NCBI GenBank assembly: GCA_021821585.1
Contig: JAKACF010000062.1
Span: forward strand, 1-12,141
Direction: 5' to 3'
DNA from: Actinomycetes bacterium
GTDB lineage: Bacteria; Actinomycetota; Acidimicrobiia; Acidimicrobiales; Bog-793
DNA length: 12,141 bases
This document shows positions 6,395-12,141 of the stretch, piece by piece. The notes beneath the pieces are model-generated. The model was not told the origin of the DNA, searched no databases, and saw nothing but the letters and a program-made list of their open reading frames with translations. Each line of letters starts with the position of its first letter. The stretch's first letter is position 1. Made by a program: the position numbers and the translations under genes.

Positions 6395-6689
6395 GGCGCC
6401 GGCGGCGGGGGGGCGCCGGCCGGGCGGGCGGGTCGTACGGCGCGTCGCCCGGCGGCCCGGCGACGAACGCGGCGTCGACGGCGTCGGCCAGCAGGACCTC
6501 CCGGGCGACCTGCAGGTCGCCGGCCGCCACGAGCACGTAGACCGGGAAGCCGAGCGGGTACGGACCCTCGTCGATGCCCTGCAAGGTGACCCCGATGCCC
6601 TCGGCGGCAAGGCGCGCCTCGACGACCCGGGCATGGAACGATCCCATGACCGTCGTCAGGTGGGCCATCGGTGACACCGGCTCCATCAC
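6372..6689 (-). CDS. DUF2007-like small protein
   Basis: 105 aa. The core GSFHARVVEARLAAEGI, then LQGIDEGPYPLGFPVYVLV and DLQVAREVLLADAVDAAF, resembles the DUF2007 / putative prokaryotic signal-transducing family, a small alpha-beta fold of unknown biochemical role. After residue about 83 the chain becomes a Pro/Arg-rich basic tail. The GTG at 6687-6689 is chosen because it lies exactly 6 nt after a TACCCT -10; ATG 6684-6686 is the next codon and equally possible. The 3' end overlaps prcA by 23 bases, and the promoter overlaps that of pafA, so transcription may interfere on both sides. Any link to pupylation is only positional. Confidence 0.75.
   Translation of the reverse strand: MMEPVSPMAHLTTVMGSFHARVVEARLAAEGIGVTLQGIDEGPYPLGFPVYVLVAAGDLQVAREVLLADAVDAAFVAGPPGDAPYDPPARPAPPRRRRLRWRGAR
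6407..6413. repeat. Run of seven G inside the DUF2007-like gene tail
   Basis: A G7 homopolymer (C7 in the coding sense), flanked by two copies of GGCGCCGGC at 6395-6403 and 6412-6420. The GGCGCC parts could pair as a 6-bp stem just after the prcA stop. This is a possible slippage or sequencing-error site and would alter only the basic tail of the minus-strand protein. Confidence 0.5.
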
Positions 6690-6695
6690 CTACCG

Positions 6696-6701
6696 AGGGT
6701 A
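6696..6701 (-). promoter_or_regulatory. -10 element of the DUF2007-like gene
   Basis: TACCCT on the minus strand, 6 nt before the GTG start. It shares bases 6700-6701 with the pafA -10 on the other strand. Confidence 0.5.
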
Positions 6702-6705
6702 GCTT
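6700..6705 (+). promoter_or_regulatory. -10 element of pafA-lepB
   Basis: TAGCTT followed by GGGCGG (6 nt) and the pafA GTG. This is leaderless geometry. The only T/G-rich -35 candidate, GTGACA at 6671-6676, is too far away (23 nt) to count. Confidence 0.55.
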
Positions 6706-6711
6706 GGGCGG

Positions 6712-8070
6712 GTGGAGCGGCGGATCTTCGGGCTGGAGAACGAGTACGGCGTGACGTGCACGCTGCGCGGCCAGCGCCGGCTCAGCCCGGACGAGGTCGC
6801 CCGCTACCTGTTCCGGCGGGTCGTCTCCTGGGGGCGGTCGTCCAACGTGTTCCTCGAGAACGGGGCCCGGCTCTACCTGGACGTGGGCAGCCACCCCGAG
6901 TACGCGACGCCCGAGTGCGACAGCCTTGCCGACCTCGTCGCCCACGACAAGGCGGGCGAGCGGATCCTCGAGAGCCTGGTCGTGTCGGCCGAGGCCCGCC
7001 TTCGCGACGAGGGCATCCGGGGCGTGGTGTACCTGTTCAAGAACAACACCGACTCGGCCGGCAACTCGTACGGCTGCCACGAGAACTACCTGACGAGCCG
7101 GCGCGACGACTTCGCCCGCTACGCCCAGGTCCTCATCCCGTTCCTCGTCACCCGGCAGATCTACGCCGGCGCCGGCAAGGTGCTGCAGACGGCCCGCGGT
7201 GCCCTCTACTGCATCAGCCAACGGGCCGAGCACATCTGGGAGGGGGTGTCCTCGGCCACCACCCGCTCCCGACCGATCATCAACACCCGGGACGAGCCGC
7301 ACGCGGACGCCGAGCGGTACCGGCGGCTCCACGTGATCGTCGGCGACTCCAACATGAGCGAGTACGCCACCTACCTGAAGATCGGCACGACCGCCATCCT
7401 GCTGCGGATGCTCGAGGACCCCGGGGTCGTGCTCCGCGACATGACCCTCGAGGACCCGATCCGGGCGATCCGCGAGATCAGCCACGACCTGACCTGCCAG
7501 CGGCGGGTCCGCCTGGCGAACGGCCGCGAGGCGAGCGCGCTCGAGATCCAGGGGGAGTTCCTCTCCCGGGCCCAGCGCTACGCCGAGCAGCGCGGCCTCC
7601 CGCCGGCCGAGCAGAAGGCCCTTCAGATGTGGCAGCACTGCATGGAGCACCTGGAGAAGGACCCGCTCTCGCTCGACCGTGAGGTGGACTGGGTGATCAA
7701 GCACAAGGTGGTCGAGGCCTACCGGGCCCGCCACGACCTGGCCCTCGGCCACCCCCGGGTGTCGCTGCTCGACCTGCAGTACCACGACGTGAGCCGCGAC
7801 CGCGGCGTGTTCTACCGTATGCAGGCACGGGGCGCCGTCGAGCGGATCTGCGACGACGCCACCATCGCCGACGCCATGGAGCATCCACCCGCCACCACCC
7901 GAGCCCGCCTGCGCGGGGAGTTCATCCGCCGAGCCAAGGAGCGGCGGCGGGACTTCACCGTCGACTGGGTCCATCTCAAGCTGAACGACCAGACCCAGCG
8001 GACGGTCCTGCTGAAGGACCCGTTCCGTGCCCATGACGAGCGCGTCGAGCGCCTGATCGAGGCGATGTGA
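6712..8070 (+). CDS. pafA: Pup-protein ligase PafA
   Basis: 452 aa, the same length as mycobacterial PafA. It uses ATP to phosphorylate the C-terminal Glu of deamidated Pup and joins it to a substrate lysine. The N-terminus RRIFGLENEYGVTCTLRG carries the conserved glutamates. LSPDEVARYLFRRVVSWGR follows, and LYLDVGSHPEYATPECD contains the catalytic D57. KNNTDSAGNSYGCHENYL is at 110-127, then NTRDEPH and RRLHVIVGDSNMSE. It lacks the Dop loop and matches PafA-specific stretches almost word for word, which separates it from its paralogue Dop 3.5 kb upstream. GTG start; leaderless promoter. The stop overlaps the lepB start. In Mycobacterium pafB and pafC follow, but here lepB does. Confidence 0.97.
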   Translation: MERRIFGLENEYGVTCTLRGQRRLSPDEVARYLFRRVVSWGRSSNVFLENGARLYLDVGSHPEYATPECDSLADLVAHDKAGERILESLVVSAEARLRDEGIRGVVYLFKNNTDSAGNSYGCHENYLTSRRDDFARYAQVLIPFLVTRQIYAGAGKVLQTARGALYCISQRAEHIWEGVSSATTRSRPIINTRDEPHADAERYRRLHVIVGDSNMSEYATYLKIGTTAILLRMLEDPGVVLRDMTLEDPIRAIREISHDLTCQRRVRLANGREASALEIQGEFLSRAQRYAEQRGLPPAEQKALQMWQHCMEHLEKDPLSLDREVDWVIKHKVVEAYRARHDLALGHPRVSLLDLQYHDVSRDRGVFYRMQARGAVERICDDATIADAMEHPPATTRARLRGEFIRRAKERRRDFTVDWVHLKLNDQTQRTVLLKDPFRAHDERVERLIEAM

Positions 8071-8828
8071 GCCCCTGGCGAGGCCGGGGCGACGACGCCC
8101 CGGCGAGCGGTGGCACGCTCGCGCCGACGACCGACGAGCCCGGGCCCGGGCCCGGCACCACCGATCCGGCCGCCGGCGGGGGAGCCGCCGGGGCAGGCGG
8201 TAGCGGGGCAGGCAGCGGCGGGGCGGGTAGCGAGGACGGCGCCACCCTGGCCGCTCGGCCGGGCCGGCGGTTCGGGCGCGGGCGGTTCGGCCGTGCGCTC
8301 GAGTGGGCCGCCGTGCTCCTCATCGCCGCCGTGCTCGCCCTGGCGCTCCGCACGTGGGCGTTCGAGGTGTTCTCGGTGCCGTCCGGCTCGATGGAGCCGA
8401 CGATCCAGGTCGGCGACCGGATCCTCGTCGACAAGGCCTTCTTCAACTACCACGGCCTGAAGCCCGGCGACATCGTCGTCTTCCGCCGGCCGCCACGCGA
8501 CACGCTCGGTGTGTGCGCCGGCCCGGAGGTGGGCGATCTCGTGAAGCGGGTGGTCGGGCTGCCCGGCCAGACGATCTCGTCACGGGGCAACACCATCCTC
8601 ATCAACGGGCGCCCGCAGGCCGAGCCGTACCTGCCGGCGAACACCCAGCTCGGGCGCCCGATCCAGCCGCCGGTGCACATCCCCCCGAACCACTACTTCG
8701 TCCTCGGCGACAACCGGGCCAACTCCTGCGACAGCCGCTACTGGGGGACGATCACCGGGTCGAGCATCGTCGGCCGGGTGGTGGCCATCATCTGGCACCA
8801 CGGGCATCCTGACCTGCACATCTTCTGA
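8067..8828 (+). CDS. lepB: Signal peptidase I
   Basis: 253 aa membrane Ser/Lys-dyad protease that removes signal peptides from exported proteins on the outer face of the membrane. Residues 1-75 are a cytoplasmic Gly/Ala/Pro-rich, then Arg-rich segment. One transmembrane helix spans about 78-96. The catalytic box SVPSGSMEPT holds nucleophile S108, GDRILVDK follows, VKRVVGLPG holds the general-base K160, and GDNRANSCDSRYWG (214-227) is the conserved late box. C150 and C221 could form an extracytoplasmic disulfide. The GTG start overlaps the pafA stop (GTGA), and no other start lies before the membrane helix. Lying between pafA and tatB-tatC, it may process the products of the adjacent Tat system. 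Confidence 0.94.
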   Translation: MSPWRGRGDDAPASGGTLAPTTDEPGPGPGTTDPAAGGGAAGAGGSGAGSGGAGSEDGATLAARPGRRFGRGRFGRALEWAAVLLIAAVLALALRTWAFEVFSVPSGSMEPTIQVGDRILVDKAFFNYHGLKPGDIVVFRRPPRDTLGVCAGPEVGDLVKRVVGLPGQTISSRGNTILINGRPQAEPYLPANTQLGRPIQPPVHIPPNHYFVLGDNRANSCDSRYWGTITGSSIVGRVVAIIWHHGHPDLHIF

Positions 8829-8836
8829 CGGGTGCG

Positions 8837-8866
8837 CCTGGCCGCTGCTCGAGGTGGCAGCCCAGG
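8837..8866 (+). other. Interrupted hairpin ahead of the tatB -10
   Basis: CCTGG 8837-8841 can pair with CCAGG 8862-8866, and GCTGC 8844-8848 with GCAGC 8857-8861, leaving a 2-nt bulge and an 8-nt loop. It lies in the lepB-tatB gap and abuts the tatB -10. It might end lepB transcripts, but there is no T-run. Confidence 0.3.
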
Positions 8867-8872
8867 TACGAT
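8867..8872 (+). promoter_or_regulatory. -10 element of tatB-tatC-helicase (leaderless type)
   Basis: TACGAT followed by GGGGGC (6 nt) and the GTG at 8879. The out-of-frame ATG embedded in the -10 itself is not a start. Confidence 0.6.
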
Positions 8873-8878
8873 GGGGGC

Positions 8879-9277
8879 GTGCTCGGGAGCCTCGACCCGG
8901 CGAAGATCCTCGTCGTCCTCGTCTTCGCGCTGATCGTGCTCGGCCCCGAACGCCTCCCGCGGGCGGCGCGCCAGGTCGGGGCGTTCTGGCGGGAGCTCTC
9001 CCGGCTCCGTGAGCAGGTGCGCGAGGAGGTGCACGCCGCCATCCCGCAGGTCGACATCCCGCGGATCCCGGCCGGCGCCGTCTCGGGGTTCCTGCGCGAC
9101 CTGACGAGCACTGCCGGCACGGGCGTCGAGCTCGAGCACGAGGCGGGCGGGCTGGCGAGCGGCGAGCACGTCGCCGCCGGCTCGCTCTCCCGCACGGCCC
9201 CGTCGGCGCCGGGGCCGGCAGGAGCACTGCTCGACGAGACCGCGGTCGTCGCCGTCGACGACCCGGGGATGAACTGA
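8879..9277 (+). CDS. tatB: Sec-independent translocase subunit, TatB-like (TatA/B family)
   Basis: 132 aa component of the twin-arginine translocase, which moves folded proteins across the membrane with TatC. It has the family plan: a short extracytoplasmic N-terminus, one transmembrane helix about 7-21, the hinge GPERLP at 22-27 and an amphipathic helix about 28-53. A disordered acidic/Ala-rich tail follows. LGPERLP followed by ARQVGAFWRELSRLREQV resembles TatB more than TatA, which usually has a FGxKKLP-type hinge; the two are hard to separate by eye. The GTG start is fixed by the leaderless -10 and by the helix starting a few residues later. It is followed by tatC after 25 nt. No second TatA-like gene lies in the window. 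Confidence 0.85.
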   Translation: MLGSLDPAKILVVLVFALIVLGPERLPRAARQVGAFWRELSRLREQVREEVHAAIPQVDIPRIPAGAVSGFLRDLTSTAGTGVELEHEAGGLASGEHVAAGSLSRTAPSAPGPAGALLDETAVVAVDDPGMN

Positions 9278-9302
9278 GCCGGGCGGAGGGCCGGGGAACG
9301 CC

Positions 9303-10049
9303 ATGGCGACGATCCTGAGGCGCCGCGGCCTGCCCCGTCCAGACCCGGACGCGATGACCCTCACGGAGCACCTCGGCGAGCTCCGCCGGCGGCTCATCGT
9401 GTCCGTCGCCGCCTTCGCCGCTGCCCTCGTCGTGGCGTACCTGGCCTACCCGAGGATCCTGCGCTTCTTCGAGCACCCGTACTGCCAGGTCCAGCCGCAC
9501 CACTGCGGGCTGTACGTGACCGGCCCGCTCGACCTGTTCACGGTGCGTCTCGACGTGGCCGGCTACGGCGGCCTGGCGCTCGCCTCGCCGGTGATCCTCT
9601 ACGAGCTGTGGCGGTTCGTCACCCCAGGCCTCAAGGCGAACGAGAAGCGCTACGCCATCCCGTTCGCCCTTGCCAGCGCCCTCCTGTTCTGCGTCGGGGC
9701 GTTCGTGGCCTGGCTCACCTTCCCCCACGCCCTCGCCTTCTTCCACGCCGTCGGGGGCAACCTGCACGCCATCTTCACCGCCCAGCGCTACCTCACCCTG
9801 ATCCTGGCGCTGATGGCCATCTTCGGGATCACCTTCGAGTTCCCGGTCGTCCTCATCTCGCTGGAGCTCGCCGGGGTGCTCACGCCACGGCGGCTGGCCC
9901 ACTGGCGGCGGTGGGCGATCGTGCTCATCGTGGTGTTCTCCGCCGTGGTCACGCCCAGCTCGGACCCGTTCTCGATGCTGGCCATGGCGGTCCCGATGAT
10001 CCTGTTCTACGAGGCCTCGATCATCGTCGGCCGCCTGCTCAAGCGGTGA
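9303..10049 (+). CDS. tatC: Sec-independent protein translocase TatC
   Basis: 248 aa multispanning receptor for twin-arginine signal peptides. The N-terminal MTLTEHLGELRRRL (18-31) includes the conserved E22 of the signal-binding site, and FVTPGLKANEKR (105-116) includes E114, the second signal-contact glutamate. Hydrophobic segments at about 30-50, 86-104, 118-140, 162-185, 203-217 and 224-243 fit the six-helix topology, and TPSSDPFSM (217-225) is the usual late TatC motif. C61 and C68 lie in the first extracytoplasmic loop. A GGAGGG at 9285-9290 precedes the ATG at a rather long distance. The stop overlaps the helicase GTG as GTGA, so the two are likely coupled. Confidence 0.95.
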   Translation: MATILRRRGLPRPDPDAMTLTEHLGELRRRLIVSVAAFAAALVVAYLAYPRILRFFEHPYCQVQPHHCGLYVTGPLDLFTVRLDVAGYGGLALASPVILYELWRFVTPGLKANEKRYAIPFALASALLFCVGAFVAWLTFPHALAFFHAVGGNLHAIFTAQRYLTLILALMAIFGITFEFPVVLISLELAGVLTPRRLAHWRRWAIVLIVVFSAVVTPSSDPFSMLAMAVPMILFYEASIIVGRLLKR

Positions 10050-12141
10050 GCGGGGCGCTCCGGGAGCGCTTCGTCGCCGCCCACGGCTTCCCGCTCGACC
10101 CGTTCCAGGAGTCCGCCCTCGACCATCTCGACGCCGGGCGCTCCGTCGTCGTCGCCGCACCGACCGGGTCGGGCAAGACGGTCGTGGCCGAGTACGCCAT
10201 CGCCCGTGCCCTCGAGGCCGGCCAGCGGGCCTTCTACACGACGCCGCTCAAGGCGCTCTCCAACCAGAAGCACGGCGACCTCGCCGCCGCCTACGGCCCC
10301 GCCCGGGTCGGCCTCCTGACCGGCGACGTGTCGCGCCGCGGCGGCGCCGACGTGGTCGTCATGACCACCGAGGTGCTGCGCAACATGATCTACGCCGACC
10401 CGGCCCGGCTCGCCCGGGTGGGCTGCGTGGTGCTCGACGAGGTCCACTACCTCGAGGACCGCTACCGGGGCGCCGTGTGGGAGGAGATCATCCTGTCGGC
10501 GCCCCGCGAGCTCGTCCTCGTGTGCCTGTCGGCCACCGTCTCCAACGCGGCAGAGCTCGGCGGCTGGATCGGCCAGGTGCGAGGGCACACCGGTGTCGTC
10601 GTCGAGGAGCGGCGACCGGTCGAGCTGCGCAACCTGTTCGCCGTGCGCGATCCGGCGACCGGCAGCCTCGAGGTCGTGCCGACCCTGCGGGGCACCCGTC
10701 CGAACCCGCGCGCTGCCGCCCTCGACGCCCGGGCGCACCGGGCAGGCCGACAGGGTGCGCCCGGGGCGCGCCGGGGACGCCCTTCGCCGAGCCCGCGCCC
10801 CGGGCGCGTCGAGATCGTCGAGCGCTTCGCCGACGACCACCTCTTGCCGGCGATCTGCTTCATCTTCTCGAGGGCAGGCTGCGACGACGCCGTCCGCCAG
10901 TGCCTCGACGCCGGGCTGCGGCTCACGGACGAGGCGGACCGGGCGCGCATCGCCGAGGTGGCCGCCGCACACGTCGCCGAGCTCGACCCGGCCGACCTCG
11001 CGGTCCTCGGCTACGAGCGGTTCCTGGCCGCCCTGAAGGCCGGCATCGCCAGCCATCACGCCGGCCTTGTCCCGCCGTTCCGGGAGGCGGTCGAGGAGCT
11101 GTTCGCCGCCGGCCTCGTCCGGGTCGTCTTCGCCACCGAGACGCTCGCCCTCGGGATCAACATGCCGGCACGCTCGGTGGTCATCGAGGCGCTCTCCAAG
11201 TTCGCCGGAACCGGCCACGTCGACCTGACGCCGGGGGAGTACACCCAGCTGACCGGGCGGGCCGGGCGGCGGGGCATCGACGAGGTCGGCTACGGCACCG
11301 TGCTGTGGTCGCCGTTCCACACCTTGGCCGAGGTGGCGGCCCTCGCCTCACGGCGGGCTCGGCCGCTGCGGTCGTCGTTCCGACCCACCTACAACATGAC
11401 GGCCAACCTGGTCCGTCGCTACGAGCGAGGCGCCGCCTACCGCCTCGTGCGGTCGTCCTTCGCCCAGTACCAGAGCGAGCAGCCGCTCACCCGGCAGCTG
11501 GACGCCGTCGTGGACCTGCTCACCCGGCGCGGCTACCTGCGCGGCTGGCAGCTCACCGGTGCCGGCGAGCAGCTGGCCGGCCTGTACCACGACTGCGACC
11601 TGCTCGTCGTCGAGGCGATCCGCAGCGGCCTGCTCGACGGGCTCGACCCGGCCTCGCTGGCCGGGCTCGTGTCGGCGTTCACCTACGAGCCCCGACGCTC
11701 GAGCGCCGGCAGCAGCCTGCCGAGCGCGCTGCTGGCCCGTCGCTACGGCGAGCTCGAGGCGCGCGCCGAGGACCTGCGGGCGGCCGAGCTCGCCCGGCGG
11801 CTTCCCGAGACGCGGCCGCTCGACCCGGGCTTCGCCGCCCTGGCCCACGCCTGGGCGAGCGGGGAGCAGCTGGGCGATCTCCTGGCCCCGCCCGCGCCAC
11901 CTCGTCGGCCCGAGCGGCGGCGCCACGGTCAGCCCCGCCGGCCGGCGCCGGCGGTGGCCGACGTGATGGCCGGCGGGGACTTCGTCCGAAACGTGAAGCA
12001 GCTGGTCGACCTGCTCCGCCAGGTGGCCGTGATCGCCCGGCCCGGCCACCTCGCCGGTGCCGCCGCCTCGGCCGCCGAGGCCCTCGTGCGCGGCGTCGTC
12101 GCCGCCTCCGGCGCCCCCGACGGGCCCGCCGAGCCGCCCGG
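10046..12141 (+). CDS. helY: HelY/Ski2-type DEVH-box helicase (3' end cut by window)
   Basis: At least 698 aa with no stop before the right edge. An ATP-dependent superfamily 2 helicase of the Ski2/Mtr4 group, probably RNA-directed. Visible motifs are Walker A APTGSGKT 38-45, TTPLKALSNQK 65-75, DEVH 131-134, SAT 162-164, CFIFSRAGCD 271-280, FATETLALGINMPAR 362-376 and QLTGRAGRRG 401-410. The C-terminal domain contains FTYEPRR 545-551 and GGDFVRNVKQLVDLLRQVA 643-661, then EALVRGVVAAS. That last stretch is normally near the end of HelY, so few residues are missing. Arg/Pro-rich low-complexity inserts occur at about 216-256 and 614-638. Mycobacterial HelY is about 900 aa, so this is a short form. 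GTG start overlaps the tatC stop; the tat-helY order is the mycobacterial one. Confidence 0.9.
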   Translation, partial: MSGALRERFVAAHGFPLDPFQESALDHLDAGRSVVVAAPTGSGKTVVAEYAIARALEAGQRAFYTTPLKALSNQKHGDLAAAYGPARVGLLTGDVSRRGGADVVVMTTEVLRNMIYADPARLARVGCVVLDEVHYLEDRYRGAVWEEIILSAPRELVLVCLSATVSNAAELGGWIGQVRGHTGVVVEERRPVELRNLFAVRDPATGSLEVVPTLRGTRPNPRAAALDARAHRAGRQGAPGARRGRPSPSPRPGRVEIVERFADDHLLPAICFIFSRAGCDDAVRQCLDAGLRLTDEADRARIAEVAAAHVAELDPADLAVLGYERFLAALKAGIASHHAGLVPPFREAVEELFAAGLVRVVFATETLALGINMPARSVVIEALSKFAGTGHVDLTPGEYTQLTGRAGRRGIDEVGYGTVLWSPFHTLAEVAALASRRARPLRSSFRPTYNMTANLVRRYERGAAYRLVRSSFAQYQSEQPLTRQLDAVVDLLTRRGYLRGWQLTGAGEQLAGLYHDCDLLVVEAIRSGLLDGLDPASLAGLVSAFTYEPRRSSAGSSLPSALLARRYGELEARAEDLRAAELARRLPETRPLDPGFAALAHAWASGEQLGDLLAPPAPPRRPERRRHGQPRRPAPAVADVMAGGDFVRNVKQLVDLLRQVAVIARPGHLAGAAASAAEALVRGVVAASGAPDGPAEPP

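Noticed and set aside
6671..6676. GTGACA as a -35 box for pafA
   Set aside because: The spacing to the TAGCTT -10 is 23 nt, well outside the usual 16-19 nt. None of the -10 elements here shows a consistent -35.
6133..8034. Minus-strand open frame of 633 codons opposite prcA, the DUF2007-like gene and pafA
   Set aside because: It crosses three well-supported genes and has no family motif. It is a GC-driven shadow of pafA.
3166..8070. Possibility that the dop and pafA assignments should be swapped
   Set aside because: The first has the Dop loop, VDHAHPEYS and Dop-type C-terminus and lies next to pup. The second matches PafA stretches closely and is exactly 452 aa.
8580..11320. Minus-strand open frames opposite lepB, tatB, tatC and the helicase
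   Set aside because: Low-complexity Arg/Gly/Pro composition and no motifs; the plus-strand genes show clear catalytic or membrane signatures.
1..12141. Mobile elements, CRISPR arrays, tRNA/rRNA genes, riboswitches or foreign islands
   Set aside because: No repeat arrays, terminal inverted repeats, transposase motifs or tRNA-like folds were seen. Composition looks uniform and the gene content is conserved core for actinomycetes.

Overview
The window is about 12.1 kb of very GC-rich DNA (clearly above 70 % by eye) carrying the bacterial proteasome and pupylation locus of an actinomycete-type bacterium. The co-occurrence of pup, dop, pafA, prcBA and the ARC/Mpa ATPase, flanked by trmI on one side and tat plus a HelY-type helicase on the other, is the classic Actinomycetota arrangement. 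The details differ from Mycobacterium: lepB sits where pafB-pafC would be, a divergent DUF2007-like gene lies before pafA, and HelY is short. This suggests a deep-branching class such as Acidimicrobiia, but that placement is inference.

Layout, left to right. (1) 1-931, plus: the tail of an unidentified gene, then trmI (tRNA m1A58 methyltransferase), coupled by a GTGA overlap. (2) 965-1201, minus: a small one-cluster ferredoxin. (3) 1346-3076, plus: ARC/Mpa, the proteasomal AAA unfoldase. (4) 3166-4864, plus: dop-pup. (5) 4908-6394, plus: prcB-prcA, the 20S core. (6) 6372-6689, minus: a small DUF2007-like protein that overlaps the prcA 3' end. (7) 6712-8828, plus: pafA-lepB. (8) 8879-12141, plus: tatB-like gene, tatC, and a HelY-type helicase that runs off the right edge.

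How it works together: Dop deamidates the C-terminal Gln of Pup to Glu, and PafA ligates Pup-Glu to substrate lysines. Pupylated substrates are recognised by the ARC coiled coils, unfolded, and passed into the PrcA/PrcB chamber. Dop can also remove Pup again. lepB, tatB and tatC form a small protein-export group downstream.

The strongest structure beyond the genes is regulatory. Nearly every transcription unit starts with a TANNNT -10 element placed 6 to 9 nt (mostly exactly 6) before the start codon, as expected for leaderless mRNAs. Genes inside operons use overlapping stop/start codons or strong Shine-Dalgarno sequences. Two variations stand out. arc has a candidate leaderless 13-codon upstream ORF that ends inside a perfect 12-nt Shine-Dalgarno. 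DUF2007/pafA has two divergent -10 elements sharing the same central TA. I see no mobile elements, tRNA or rRNA genes, CRISPR arrays or prophage. No gene-free stretch exceeds 145 bases.
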